A stretch of 64,000 nt of DNA from Perca fluviatilis. Lineage: Eukaryota; Chordata; Actinopteri; Perciformes; Percidae. Position 1 is the first letter of the stretch. Every line of letters starts with the position of its first letter. The stretch is taken from assembly GCF_010015445.1 (NCBI RefSeq), contig NC_053116.1:8441085-8505084 (forward strand), in the 5' to 3' direction. Made by a program: the position numbers and the translations under genes. Positions 1 to 10,684 of the stretch are shown in pieces. The notes below the pieces were generated by a model that searched no databases, was not told where the DNA came from, and saw only the letters and a list, made by a program, of their open reading frames with translations.

Positions 1-446
1 TTAAGTTTTCGATGCCATTTTTTGCTTCCCGATAACGATTCCGATACCTGAACTTGTGTATCGGCCCATACTGAGTACCAATCCAACACCAGTGTGTCAT
101 ACATTGTATTATATTTTAACAGCTGTGTACTACTATCCCTGTATGATATACTGTATGGATGTGATATGATTGCTACCATTGTTGTACGGCCTGGTTCAGG
201 TTAAACTCTTTATGAAACATGAACAAACACAAACAATGAATGCCACAGAACTTTCTTTTATTATCCACTTTGACAGTCAGTCATAACGGAAAAAGAACAT
301 AAATCAACTATTTTAAAGTAGATTTTCTTCAGGGCTAAATTACATGGTATCCGATCGGTGCATAAACTCCTGTACTTTCCGATACCGGTAACAGCATTTT
401 AGGCAGTATCGGAGGCTTTTCCGATACTGGTATCGGAACATCTCTA
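1..446. mobile_element. hAT-like terminal repeat region, left part outside window
   Basis: The stretch is full of CGATAC / GTATCGG palindromic motifs and ends at about 446 with CCGATACTGGTATCGGAACATCTCTA. Read on the minus strand this is TAGAGATGTTCCGATACCAG, which resembles the terminus of a common fish hAT family (recognition from memory). No ORF is supported. The other end is cut by the window edge, so the target duplication cannot be tested. Similar termini (GGACCGAT...ATCGGTCC) recur at about 11637-11670 and 16650-16685. Confidence 0.45.
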
Positions 447-632
447 GTCTGGACATCCATGAACACATTCCAAACAGGAACTGGTAATAATTAATTCAGC
501 ATACTTTTAGTGCTGCCAATTTCTCAAAAATGTGAAAAAATCTAGGCATAAAACCTGCTATTGTACATGCTGCAACTTGAACTGTGGATGTGATCTGAAT
601 TTGCTTCTCTGTGTTTTATTTGGTTTCTTTAG

Positions 633-874
633 CCATGAGACCCGGCAGGCTGTGGCCAGCTCTCCCGATGGATCACCCTTTAAACAAACTGGTCCCACCT
701 GCCTCCACCTGTACGGCACAGAGCACCCAGTGGAGCGCCTGTTCCCAGAGCTGCGGGGCTGGGGTCTCCACACGGGTTTCTAACCAGAACCCAGCCTGCA
801 AGCTGCAAATGGAAACTCGACTTTGTAAAGTGCGGCCTTGCCATACAGTTCAGCCCATCCCAAGGAAACCCATG
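633..874 (+). CDS. CCN-family matricellular protein, TSP1-domain exon (5' part of gene outside window)
   Basis: CCN proteins are secreted, cysteine-rich modular regulators (IGFBP, VWC, TSP1 and CTCK modules) that bind integrins, growth factors and matrix. This exon starts after a good acceptor (TTTGGTTTCTTTAG, AG at 631-632). It enters in a split codon and ends in phase 0 at ATG|GTGAGC (donor at 875). The peptide carries the CCN-type TSP1 signature: STQWSACSQSCGAGVSTRVS, then NQN, then six further residues including Cys, and RLCKVRPC. The preceding VWC and IGFBP exons are not found between 1 and 632, so they lie upstream of the window. The phase matches the CTCK exon at 1793, confirming one gene. 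The subfamily is unresolved: VSNQN is reminiscent of CCN5, the rest of CCN1/2/3. Confidence 0.88.
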
Positions 875-1108
875 GTGAGCTTTTGTTTATGTCTACTGCC
901 TGTATGTTCTGTGTCTATTTCTTTATACATCCCATTTGCTTCCATTGATGGCTTAAAGGGTATTTTGTTGTTTTTTTTAACCTGGAGGTTTTTAACCTTA
1001 CTTTGAAATTGGTCCAGCATTGAGCAAGAATGCTGTAACCGGCACCCGCAAACCGGACTGCAATGCAATCCTTTAGGACAAATGTACATCTTCGATCTAG
1101 TCCGTCCA

Positions 1109-1383
1109 CTAAAAGAGCTGTTTTTGTCAGATTATTATTCTACTTGTCTAACAACATTTTGGAAAGGATTCCTACAGAGATAGACTTTTTTGTTAAGAGT
1201 AAGATCCTTTTTGTTTTACCAGAATCACCGAACCCACCAGACTCCATTTATTTGTGATAGTGATTTCTGGGCAGTTTCATGTTAAACAAAAAGGATCTAC
1301 CTCTGTAGGGATCCTTTCATATTGTTGTCAGACACTTAGAACAATAATCTGAGCATGTCAGTGACAAAACAAGCACTTTTTGT
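1109..1383. repeat. Imperfect palindrome (MITE-like) in the last CCN intron
   Basis: The left arm (TTTTTGTCAGATTATTATTC ... GGATTCCTACAGAG) and the right arm (CTCTGTAGGGATCC ... ACAATAATCTG ... TGACAAAACAAG) are reverse complements with scattered mismatches. They are separated by about 100 bp. Its size and structure suit a small non-autonomous DNA transposon. The target duplication is not clear. Confidence 0.55.
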
Positions 1384-1792
1384 GGACTTAAATTACATTA
1401 TAGCTTGTTTTGCCGCTGCCGAATGTTGTTCACATCAGTCACTTACAGTAGACACAAAAACATAGGAAAATACAGTCCAGATAAAAAAAAATAAAAAATA
1501 CCCTATGGTAAGTTCACCCAAATCACAAAAAGATGATTCTGGTGTTATGTGCTGAGTTTGGAGACAATTAAAGCTGGAACTATAATTTCTGGGAACAAAT
1601 AGCTAAAAATCTGATCAATTTTCTGCATGGCTAATTACAAACAAAAGGTAAGTGTGAGTATATGCTTATTGTGATCAGGGTGAATTTCAAATATTTCTCC
1701 AATGCAGAGCTACTATGCACAAAGGTACCATTTGAAAGGTACCCTGTGAAGTTTTTTTGTTAAGTTTTTGTGTATACATGCTGTTTTCCTAG

Positions 1793-2080
1793 TGGGGACA
1801 GCAGGGACGGTGCAGGGCTAGCTACACGTCACCAGGGCCCATTCGGCTGGTTCACCAGGGCTGCTACAGCACCCGGGCCTACCAGCTGCGTTACTGCGGA
1901 CAGTGCACTGACTCCCGCTGCTGCACGCCTTATCAGAGCACCACGGCTGAGGTGACCTTCCGCTGCCCCACAGGCAGACTGCTGCAGCGAGCTGTGATGA
2001 TGATCCACTCATGTGTTTGTCACAACAACTGCCCCTACTCACCTTACAGTAACCCTGCTCTGTGGGGATACAGGCCCTGA
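1793..2080 (+). CDS. CCN-family matricellular protein, terminal CTCK (cystine-knot) exon
   Basis: Acceptor CTGTTTTCCTAG ends at 1792. The exon opens in phase 0, matching the TSP1 exon donor, and reads 95 codons to TGA at 2078-2080. The product has the CCN C-terminal cystine knot: GCYSTRAYQLRYCGQCTDSR followed by CCTPY, an FRCP motif, then SCVCHNNCPYS, and it ends in ALWGYRP. CTCK modules mediate dimerisation and heparan sulfate or integrin binding. This exon has no long ATG-initiated ORF in its frame and is easily missed. No AATAAA was seen close downstream. CCN5 of mammals lacks this domain, so if this is a CCN5 orthologue the fish gene retains the module; otherwise it is a CCN1/2/3-type paralogue. 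Confidence 0.9.
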   Translation, partial: WGQQGRCRASYTSPGPIRLVHQGCYSTRAYQLRYCGQCTDSRCCTPYQSTTAEVTFRCPTGRLLQRAVMMIHSCVCHNNCPYSPYSNPALWGYRP

Positions 2081-2214
2081 TGACCCCGAACAGTAAGACT
2101 TCACTGATTCGTATCACACAGACTTCCTCTGATCAATGTGCCTTGGAAGACAAAATGACAATTGTCGATAAAAACTGTGATTGATTTGGGATGAACGTCG
2201 ATCTTCACACATGT

Positions 2215-3568
2215 ACAATCTCAAACTGCACTTATTCACAACTCCTTTATACTCCTACACAAAAAACAAAAAACAAGGAGAAATAAGTTTATAACCCCTA
2301 AAAGAAAAAGGTACAATCACAAGTGTTTTTTAAGAAAGATGTGCACTGATTTTCCCTCTGAGACTTTCCCTCCTAGCGGTCAGAGGCCACAGCAAACCCT
2401 TTAAGTACAAAGGTGCCTGATCATGTAATGCCAGTTGTATGCCAAAAGTGGCATTTTAAAATCAATCCTCAAAATGACAGGGAGCCAATAGAGAGTCACC
2501 AAAGCTGGTGTCATGTGTGGTTTATATTTAGTTTTTGTTAAAAGCATTGCTGCTGAGTTTTGGACTATTATTAGTTGCAAAAGAGAAAATATGCTGAGGC
2601 TCCTTAACAAAACTATCCAGTAGTCGACACCGGATACAATAAAATCATGGTTCATTATGGAGTTCAGAATTTAGGTTGGGATCATCACCAAATGGGCCAA
2701 TTAAATTTGTGTAATTCTGCATTACCGTATTTGGGCGAAGAAAATTATTTATTGTAATTCAAATACAGTTTTTTCACCTAAAAGACCCAAGTTGTGAATT
2801 GAGGACAGTTGGCCATAATGTTAATTTGGTCATAAAGATATTTTTTAAAGACATATTTACATTGCTTACCAGCAACATGTCTTTAAGAGCAAATGTCAAT
2901 GTCTTAAAAATGTGTTTGTTTGATAGAAAGTTCTGCCACAGAATGACTCCAACCCTTGTGTTGACAGATAATGTTTTCTGACGTGATGCAGTGCAACTCT
3001 TTGCTTGTACAGTTTTGTTTTTGTGTTTTTGTAGTCTTGCGACATTGCACTTCTTTCTTTATTTTCTGTTTTGTTGTAAATAATTCTGGACGGATGTCTC
3101 TTATGTATAGTGAAACATGTCTCAATACCTTACATATGTCTTGCATTTTTTACTCTCAATGATTTTTGTGTTTTTTGATTTATATTTTTTCATATTAGTA
3201 TTCACAGATTTCTATAGTCATGCTAGAGCTTTTCCCAACATTTCACTTCATTCATCAATAACTACTGTGCAGTGTGTTTCTTCCTTTTGTAAATGAGCTG
3301 TTAAATGTTATGCTTACAGAAATGCACAGCACCACAGAAGTCATTTTTGGTATACCATAAAACACATTAAGCCAAATGAATGATTAGTATTACTATTAAT
3401 GGCTTTTTGTTTTTGATGTCTGTACAATTCTGCACATAGGCATGCACTGTGCCCCAGTCACTCCAGATGAGTAATCCTGACATCTTGTGGACAAAATGAT
3501 CTACTGCTGGGGATGAGGGCATTGCAATAGCTTTATTTCTTTCAAATATTTTTTTTTACAATAGGATA
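2215..3568. repeat. Segmental duplication block 1, spacer part (copy at about 22125-23700)
   Basis: No gene is seen here. The stretch from CACTTATTCACAACTCC through GGTGCCTGATCATGTAATGC to the GAGGGCATTGCAATAGC motif recurs nearly unchanged at 22125-23700, and its right end recurs again from 12799. It is the spacer that precedes a P2Y1-like receptor in each block, so it marks the duplication unit. The 22-kb copy carries an extra stretch of roughly 170 bp (about 22160-22330) that is absent here. Short ORFs in the two copies are not conserved as proteins. Confidence 0.75.
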
Positions 3569-4621
3569 TCACAATAATTCAATTTCAATTCAATTCAATT
3601 CAATTTTATTTATAGTATCAAATCATAACAAAAGTTATCTCGAGACACTTTCCAAAACCCCAACAATTACAGTAATTCCATCAAGAGCAAGCATTAGCAG
3701 TGGCTATCGCGACAGTGGCGAGGAAAAACTCCCTTTTAGGAAGAAACCTCGGCAGACCCAGACTCTTGGTAGGCGGTGTCTGACGGGCCGGTTGGGGGTG
3801 TGATGAACAGTGGCGATAATAGTCACATTAAAGGTCACAGTGACGTCGAAGGTTATCGTGGAAGTTCATGTCATAGCAGGGCACATCGTGTCATACTGAG
3901 TAGTGCAGTCCCCTATACCGGATCCTGACTACTCTGTGCATAGGAACATCACAGCAGGGCGTTGCGGGATGTAACGTGGCGCTGCAGAGCATGGGTGGAT
4001 GCGGCGGATGCAGCGGATGCAGCAGGATGCAGCAGGATGCAGCAGGATGCAGTAGGATGCAGCAGGATGCAGCAGGATGCGGCCGGGATTTGCAGAGAAT
4101 CACAGAGCATAGCTCTGCGAAGAAGAAACATAAGGACTCCGGGGAGTAAACTCCCCAGAGCTAGATTAGTAACAAGCAATTCTGGGACAGGATGCATACA
4201 GAAGTAACAAGTAGAGAAGAGAGAGCATAGGAAGGAAACAGCCTCCCCTGCAGTCTAGAATTGTAATAGCATAACTAACTACGAGGAGAAGCAGGTGGGC
4301 CGGGTTAGGTGGACGCTGCAACTCCTCACTCCCTAACTATAAGCTTTTTCAAAGAGGAGGGTTTTCAGTTTACTCTTGAATGTGGCGACGGTGTCTGCCC
4401 CTCGAACCCAGACTGGAAGCTGGTTCCACAGAAGCGGAGCCTGATAGCTGAAGGCCCTGGCCCCCAGTCTACTTCCAGAGACTCTAGGAAACACGAGTAG
4501 CCCCGCATTCCGGGAGCGCAGTGCCCTAGTGGGACAATAAGGCACTAAGAGCTCTTCTAGGTATGATGGTGCTTGACCATTTAGAGCTTTGTAAGTCAGG
4601 AGGAGGATTTTAAATTCGATA
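3569..4621 (-). mobile_element. L2/Maui-like LINE, 5'-truncated 3' fragment
   Basis: On the minus strand 4545-4333 encodes the C-terminus of an L2-clade ORF2 (SRLGARAFSYQAPLLWNQLP followed by VWVRGADTVATFKSKL). The 3' UTR follows and ends in repeats of TTGAATTGAA near 3575. Blocks 2 and 3 have the uninterrupted sequence (TTTACAATAGGATATTACAAGAGGATTATAATAAAC near 12860), so this is an insertion specific to block 1. It is about 1.05 kb and lacks the reverse transcriptase core. It contains the 10-bp tandem repeat at 3995-4085. Confidence 0.75.
3995..4085. repeat. Tandem repeat, about 10-bp unit (GCAGCAGGAT)
   Basis: About seven consecutive copies of a GGATGCAGCA unit lie inside the L2 3' region, preceded by shorter GGATGCGGC variants. 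The repeat keeps several frames open, which explains the low-complexity ORFs on both strands. Confidence 0.85.
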
Positions 4622-5012
4622 GGATTATAATAAACAGTTCCTGTAATATTACCAGAGGTGTCAAGTAACGAAGTACAAATACTTCATTACCTTACTTAAG
4701 TAGAAATTTTGGGTATCTATACTTTACTGGAGTAATTATTTTACAGCAGACTTTTTACTTCTACTCCTTACATTTTCACACAATTATCTATACTTTCTAC
4801 TCCTTACATTTTAAAAATAGCCTCGTTACTCCTATTTCAGTTCAGCTTGTTTTCATTCCGGCTTGTCATCGTTCAAAAAAACACACACACACAAAAAAAA
4901 CTATCCAGATAAATCACGCCATCCGGATAGAGTGAATTTGATTGTGGTTGGATGAGATTCCGACACCCTATTGGTTTATACGCAATCCATCGCACCTGCA
5001 CAGACCCGGAGC

Positions 5013-5760
5013 TAATAGAGAGCCGAAGTCCCGCCATTCTACTTCCAGTCCATGGGACCTTAATTTGGAAAAAATATGAACAAGAGTCAATGGAGAGATA
5101 ATAATTATTTTTTGATCCCGTTTGAATTGAGCCATGGATTACAAATATGATGTTCGTCAATTTAAAACATTATTTTTCAACCGAAGAAAGTCTCCGTTTA
5201 TTGTTAAACTGTTGAAGTATAAGACTGTGAAAATACGTTAATTAGAAAGATTACACACTTCAATGTCTTATGGATGACGTCTCGCTGAAGCAACGATGTC
5301 TGTGTTGTCTTGTACCAGGATGTAACGTTATTCTAATGAGCAGAGGATCTCGCCTGTTCTTTTGCTTATCTGCTGAAAACACTTCACTGGATAAAACCCA
5401 GCAGTTAAGATAACGTTACATGTGTTGTTTAACAGAGCTAAGCTAGCTAGCTAGCGAGCAAGCCAAGCATCAAGCTAGGTGAGGTAGATTGTGTGAGACG
5501 GGAGATGTAGTCCACTGAGCAGTTTCACACAAAACTAAGTGGTCATGTGACAAACCTACGGCTAACTAAGACTTTCTTCGGTTGAAAAATTATCTTTTAA
5601 ATTGACGAACATCATATTTGTAATCCATGGCTCAATTCAAACGGGATCAAAAAATAATTTGCTTCTCCCTGTTCATTACCGTTCATATTTTTTCTGAGTT
5701 AAGGTCCCATGAGGTCCACCGGAAGGGGCGTGACTTCGGCTCTCTATACGTCCCGGTGCC
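5013..5760. repeat. Inverted repeat inside the Tol2-type element
   Basis: 5013-5192 (through CCATGGATTACAAATATGATG) is the reverse complement, with mismatches, of 5568-5760 (CATCATATTTGTAATCCATGG onward). The spacer is about 375 bp. No coding potential is conserved in the arms. Confidence 0.7.
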
Positions 5761-6217
5761 TTTACGACTGGTATCTACCGGACAGAATAGCAACGCGGAT
5801 TTCGGTGCCTCATTAAGTGCCACTTAAACTACTGCGCTTCTCTCTGATGCTCCGAAAATGGCGTTAGAGGGAACTGAAACATTGCTGCACGGGACGCTAG
5901 ATAACACAACACTCGACAGCAGGTAACGTTAGCCTACCGTTAGCTAGCATCTGGAGTAAACACGGTTAAAATGCTGACAGCTAAACGGTGTAAAAGTGTG
6001 TCTGTATTTCACTGGAGAGGACTCTAACACCAGACTGTAGCTGCCGTTGTCTGAAGAACACAGACGCAGCCTGAAATAATTATTGTTATAAGTTATTGTT
6101 AATACATTTTTAATAAATCATTTAATTTTGACCCTGTGGTCTTAGCAATACACAAGCCGTTCTTTAATGTCGCCTTGTGGTCCTTTTTTTTCTTTTTTTT
6201 TAGATCAACTTTCGTAA

Positions 6218-8706
6218 TATGGTGGCCCTGAGAGGCCACAGCACGCAACTAAAAGAAAACGCACGCAAATAAAACACAGCACACATAACTAAAAGAAAAC
6301 GCACGCAAATAAAACACAGCACACAACTAAAAGAAAACGCACGCAAATAAAACACAGCACGCAACTAAAAGACAAGCGCCGCGACAAAATAAAACACAGC
6401 ACGCAAATAAAAAAACAAACAAGCACGCAAAATAATAAAAACACAACGCGCACAACTTAAAGAACAACGCCGCAAATAAAAAACAAGCACAACTAAAAGA
6501 AAAACACGCCAAATAAAACACAGCACGCATAAATAAAACAACGCATAAATAAAACACAGCACGCTAAATAAAACAGCACGCAACTAAAACACGAAAAGCA
6601 CGCGCAACTAAAAGACAAAGCGAACGCCATAAAAACACCGACCGCAACTAAAAGCAAAACACGCACGCAAATAAAACACAGCACACAACTAAAAGACAGC
6701 ACGCAAAAATACAACTAAAACACAGCACGCAAATAAAACAGCCACGCCAACTAAAACACAGACGCGCCAACTAAAAGACAACGCAAAAAAAATAAAACAC
6801 AGCACGCAACTAAAAGACAACGCGCGCAACTAAAACACAACGCACTAAACTAATACAAAGCAGCCACATAACTAAAACACAACACGCCAAAGCCTAAACA
6901 GCAAGCAACCGAAAATATTAAACACAGCCAACGCAACATAAAAGCGCAGCATGCAAATACACCACAACACAACGGAAGTGTTTCCAGGGGACACTTTTAA
7001 GTGATGCACACATGCCTCAACCATTGATGTTTCCAGTACATACACAGACCTTTTATATATGTCAATGAGACAGACCAACAACAGGACAATTTTAACCATT
7101 TTCTCCAATTTATTCATCACTAAATTCACTTCTGAGAACGTTTTAGGCGAGAAATAAACTGTTTACATTTCGAATATAGGACGAAATGTAATGCACACAC
7201 GCACACACACAGCCACAGCGCAGCAGGCGCGGGAGAGAGAGATACCCGTTTCTCATCGGGAGATTATGACAAAGGCTATAGATTTGGTATTTAGTTCATA
7301 CTTTTATTGGTGTGTTTGTTTTCTGATTTATTAGAAGTTGAGTTTGTTTGAAATTGAGTAGGCCTGCACTAGACGTCCCTTATGTGGAATTATCATTTCT
7401 ATATTATTGTAGTGCACTATATATGCCCAGGGACAACCGATGGAAATGCGTGCGTGCATGTGCGTGCGTCTTGAGCCAGCCAGCGAGGTTGTTAAGCCTG
7501 CAGGTGCTTGTGGAGTTTAACTCCGAAAAGACCGTTAACCACAGGTTCCCGTTGATCTTATGATGGACATGTGTTGTGATATTTAAACAAACGATCCATC
7601 AACCGCGAAATAAAAGCCTCTCATTTACGAGAGCGGTCTGAGAGACCTCCAGCTTAGAGCGGTGTTTCTGAGCATTCCTGGCCGAGCGACGAGCTGCCAT
7701 CCCCGGCAGGCACCTGCTGGCTGTCCCGTCACTTTATGGTGCTTCTCAACTCCGAAAACTTTGAGGCAAATTGTCAATTCGGCAATGATTTTCACAAGAC
7801 TGCCTATATTCGAAATGTAAACAGTTTATTTCTCGCCTAAAACGTTCTCAGAAGTGAATTTAGTGATGAATAAATTGGAGAAAATGGTTAAAATTGTCCT
7901 GTTGTTGGTCTGTCTATGTACTGGAAACATCAATGGTTGAGGCATTTGTGCATCACTTAAAGTGTCCAGTGCGAAACACTTCCGTTGTGTTGTGGTGTAT
8001 TTGCGTGCGTTTTCTTTAGTTAGCGTGTTGTGTTAGTTCGCGTGCTGTGTTGATTAGCGTGTGTTTTCTTTAGTTGTGTGCTGTGTTTTATTTGTTGTCG
8101 CGTTTTCTGTACGTTGCATGCGTTTTATTTGCGTTTTTTTATCGTTTTGTTTTTTATTTGTCGTGTTGTGTTTTTGAATTAGGTGCTATGCGTCGTTGTG
8201 TTTTTATTGCGTGCGCTGTGTTTTTTCGCGTCACGTTGTATTTGTCTTTTAGTTCGCGTGCTGTCTTTTTAGTTCGCGGTTGCTTTGTTTTATTTGCGTC
8301 GTTTTCTCTTTTAGTTGCGTGCTTATGTGTTTTATTTGCGTGCGTTGTCTTTTAGTTGCATGCTGTGTTTTATTTGCGTGTGTTTTCTTTTAGTTGTGTG
8401 TTGTGTTTTATTTGCGTGCTGTTTTATTTGCGTGCGTTTTCTTTTAGTTGCGTGCTGTGTTTTATTTGCGTGCGTTGTCTTTTAGTTGCGTGCTGTGTTT
8501 TATTTGCGTGCGTTTTCTTTTAGTTGCGTGCTGTGTTTTATTTGCGTGCGTTTTCTTTTATTTGCGTGCTGTGTTTTATTTGCGTGCGTTTTCTTTTAGT
8601 TGCGTGCTGTGTTTTATTTGTGTGCGTTTTCTTTTAGTTGCGTGCTGTGTTTTATTTGTGTGCGTTTTCTTTTAGTTGCATGCTGTGGCCTATCAGGGCC
8701 ACCGTA
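6218..8706. mobile_element. Fold-back element A: arms of 38-bp repeats facing each other
   Basis: The left arm starts GGTGGCCCTGAGAGGCCACAGC and the right arm ends with its complement (GCTGTGGCCTATCAGGGCCACC). Each arm holds an array of a 38-bp unit made of GCGTGCTGTGTTTTATTT plus GCGTGCGTTTTCTTTTAGTT (right arm, about 8000-8685), in reverse complement on the left (about 6235-6950). The mirror continues inward: 6970-7180 matches 7790-8000 inverted. The central spacer is about 600 bp. AACTTT flanks both ends, a possible target duplication. It is nested in the Tol2-type hAT. The Phe/Cys-rich ORFs in the arms are translations of the repeat. Confidence 0.75.
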
Positions 8707-9013
8707 ACTTTTTATAATTTTATATTTTTGAACATAAAGAACAGACAAATACAATTGAACAAGGTGCTTCCTTTTTTTGTGGAGGTGGGGTAGTGCACTA
8801 TAGGGGGCTGGCTAAGCTGTTGTCCTTCATGGCATTTTTATCCCCTTACATTACTTTTACTTTTATACTTTAAGCAGGTTTGAAATCAGTATTTTTACAC
8901 TTTTACTTGAGTAAAAAACTTGTGTTGATACTCAACTTCTACAGAAGTCTTTTCAAAACCTAGTATCTATACTTCTACTTAAGTAATGAATGTGAATACT
9001 TTCGACACCTCTG

Positions 9014-9709
9014 AATATTACTGATAACATACGGTACCAGGATACCATCAGCTCACTGTTAAGCAGCTGCAATAGAAAGTACCTTACCACAGGATGTGGC
9101 AAACCTTACAGTTTCTAACCAAATACCATAACATTTGTAGAGAAAGAAATCTGACAAACTATGAAGTGTAAACATTTTATTTTATTTCTGTAAAAACCTC
9201 TTTATCTTGATATAATTTATCTGAATAACTACAAGCTGGCTACTTCTTAGGGCTTCATGACATAGAAATATAATAGGCACACCCTAAATGTTTTAAACTC
9301 TCACGTTAGAAATGGTGCTAATTAAAGGCATAGGTTACTAAATAGAGCTAAACATTCAGTTTCCATTTCTCATAAGGTTTTGTCAGAGGCGTCAGAAAAG
9401 GAAAGAAAATCTACATGTAAGGCAGCACAAGCACATATAAACATGTAATTATAGTGTAAGCTGTTACTTGGGCTCAGCATGGATTCCCTTAGATGACTTT
9501 TAATTTTATATTTTCAATTAAAAAGAATCTGACAAACGCCAACCCGTGTTGTTTCCTGGATACCAGCAAGTGCAGGAACTCAAACGTATGTCAAGGGTGA
9601 AGCATAGAACAGGAAATATTCTCTGAACCACAGATGCTTTGATTCTGTTTCTGTCTATTCTTTCTCACACCCAGCAAGAGAAGGAGCTGTACTAACTGTC
9701 CAGAAGACA
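9014..9709. other. Upstream region of first P2Y1-like receptor, probable 3' splice site next to the ATG
   Basis: This spacer is conserved with 13000-14110 and 23720-24931, apart from the hAT inserted in those two. It holds the empty site CCCTAAAT (9282-9289) for that hAT. Pyrimidine-rich TTCTGTTTCTGTCTATTC..CACACCCAG ends at 9674, and a second AG lies at 9702-9703 just before the start codon. Either would serve as the acceptor of a 5' noncoding exon (inference). Confidence 0.5.
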
Positions 9710-10684
9710 ATGGCGAGCACATCTTGTCAAGGTATCAGATTTGACTTTACAGGCAGATTCCTGCCTCCTGTTTACATCTTAGTCTTCATCGTTGGTCTGC
9801 TAGCTAATGGATGGGGATTGAAGTCTTTGCTGCAGAAATGGAAGAAACTGGGCATCATTAATGTGTTTGTTTTCAACCTCGGACTTGCTGATATTCTGTA
9901 CCTGCTCACACTCCCCTTTTTGGTGGTGTACTACTTTATGGAGAGAAAGTGGATCTTTGGAGACGCATTCTGCAAGATAACACGATTCTGCTTCAACCTG
10001 AATTTATATGGCAGCATTGGGTTCCTTACTTGTATAAGTGTGTACAGGTACCTGGCTATTGTCCATCCAATGAGAGTGATGGGAAGAATAACTGTCACTC
10101 ACTCTGTGGGGATCTCAGTCATGGTTTGGTTCTTGGTAAGCGTTCAAAGTCTTCCAGACATGTTCTACAGCAAAACATTTGGAAACAAGCCTGAGCAATG
10201 CTTCGATACCACCTCTGACAGCTATGTGGATGATTACATTAAATACAGCCTTGGACGGACATTCACTGGGTTTTGTATCCCATTGCTCATCACACTGGGC
10301 TGCTATGGACATGTGATTGTCATTCTCTGCCGCACAAATACCACTGACAAGGTACTGAAACAGAGATGTTTGAAGTTGTTGTTCATCGTGATTCTTCTCT
10401 TCTCTGTTTGTTACATCCCCTATCATGTACTGAAGAACCTCAACCTCTGGTCAAGAGTTCTGCAAAGACAGAACATATGCTGTGAATGGTCTAATGGAGT
10501 CTACATTGCTCATCAGATAAGTCGTGGCCTTGTGTGTCTGAACAGTGCTCTCAACCCTCTGGTTTACCTCCATGGAAATGAAGATACTCCTGCTCAGCTC
10601 AGACAGATGCTCCAACAAGCTCGTAAAGCTTTCATGCGTCTCACCCCTAGTCAAGTTCCACTGGTCGAATTGTCTAAGATGTGA
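9710..10684 (+). CDS. P2Y1-like G protein-coupled nucleotide receptor, copy 1
   Basis: Intact 324-residue class A GPCR with a single coding exon. Seven hydrophobic helices lie at about 18-40, 50-72, 88-112, 133-153, 183-206, 222-245 and 264-288. Landmarks are N33 (TM1), D61 (TM2), Cys88 and Cys164 (loop disulfide), YRY at 112-114 in place of DRY, and NPLVY at 282-286. The P2Y1 nucleotide contacts are kept: R92 in TM3, H239 and K242 in TM6 (YIPYHVLK), and R272 in TM7. CFDTTSDSY in loop 2 mirrors the P2Y1 sequence. Cys6 and Cys257 would make the second P2Y disulfide. It should bind extracellular nucleotides at the plasma membrane, most likely through Gq; the ligand is inferred. Odd points: the N-terminal glycosylation sequon is lost (ASTS), Arg183 replaces Trp, and there is an extra Cys258. 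A polyadenylation signal lies at 10949-10954. Confidence 0.9.
   Translation: MASTSCQGIRFDFTGRFLPPVYILVFIVGLLANGWGLKSLLQKWKKLGIINVFVFNLGLADILYLLTLPFLVVYYFMERKWIFGDAFCKITRFCFNLNLYGSIGFLTCISVYRYLAIVHPMRVMGRITVTHSVGISVMVWFLVSVQSLPDMFYSKTFGNKPEQCFDTTSDSYVDDYIKYSLGRTFTGFCIPLLITLGCYGHVIVILCRTNTTDKVLKQRCLKLLFIVILLFSVCYIPYHVLKNLNLWSRVLQRQNICCEWSNGVYIAHQISRGLVCLNSALNPLVYLHGNEDTPAQLRQMLQQARKAFMRLTPSQVPLVELSKM

Larger units (their letters stand above)
4653..9013. mobile_element. Non-autonomous Tol2-type hAT transposon with 8-bp target duplication
   Basis: The termini are CAGAGGTGTCAAGTAACG at 4653 and, inverted, CTTTCGACACCTCTG ending at 9013. They are flanked by the exact 8-bp duplication AATATTAC (4645-4652 and 9014-9021). 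The CAGAGGTGT start and the TACTT/AAGTA-rich subterminal sequence match the Tol2 group of hAT elements. The uninterrupted site exists in block 3 near 23720 (CTGTAATATTACCGATAAC). No transposase ORF is present. The 4.36-kb interior instead holds an inverted repeat (about 5013-5192 against 5568-5760) and the fold-back element at 6218-8706. Confidence 0.85.

Noticed and set aside
4333..4500. Plus-strand ORF of 63 residues in the L2 fragment
   Set aside because: The minus strand encodes the recognisable L2 C-terminus over the same bases.
6327..8675. Phe/Cys/Leu-rich hydrophobic ORFs in the 38-bp arrays, resembling membrane proteins
   Set aside because: They are translations of the repeat in several frames and on both arms, with no start or conservation.
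6230..8700. CRISPR-like regular repeats
   Set aside because: The repeat units are contiguous without unique spacers, occur in inverted arms, and lie in a fish genome; fold-back arrays explain them.
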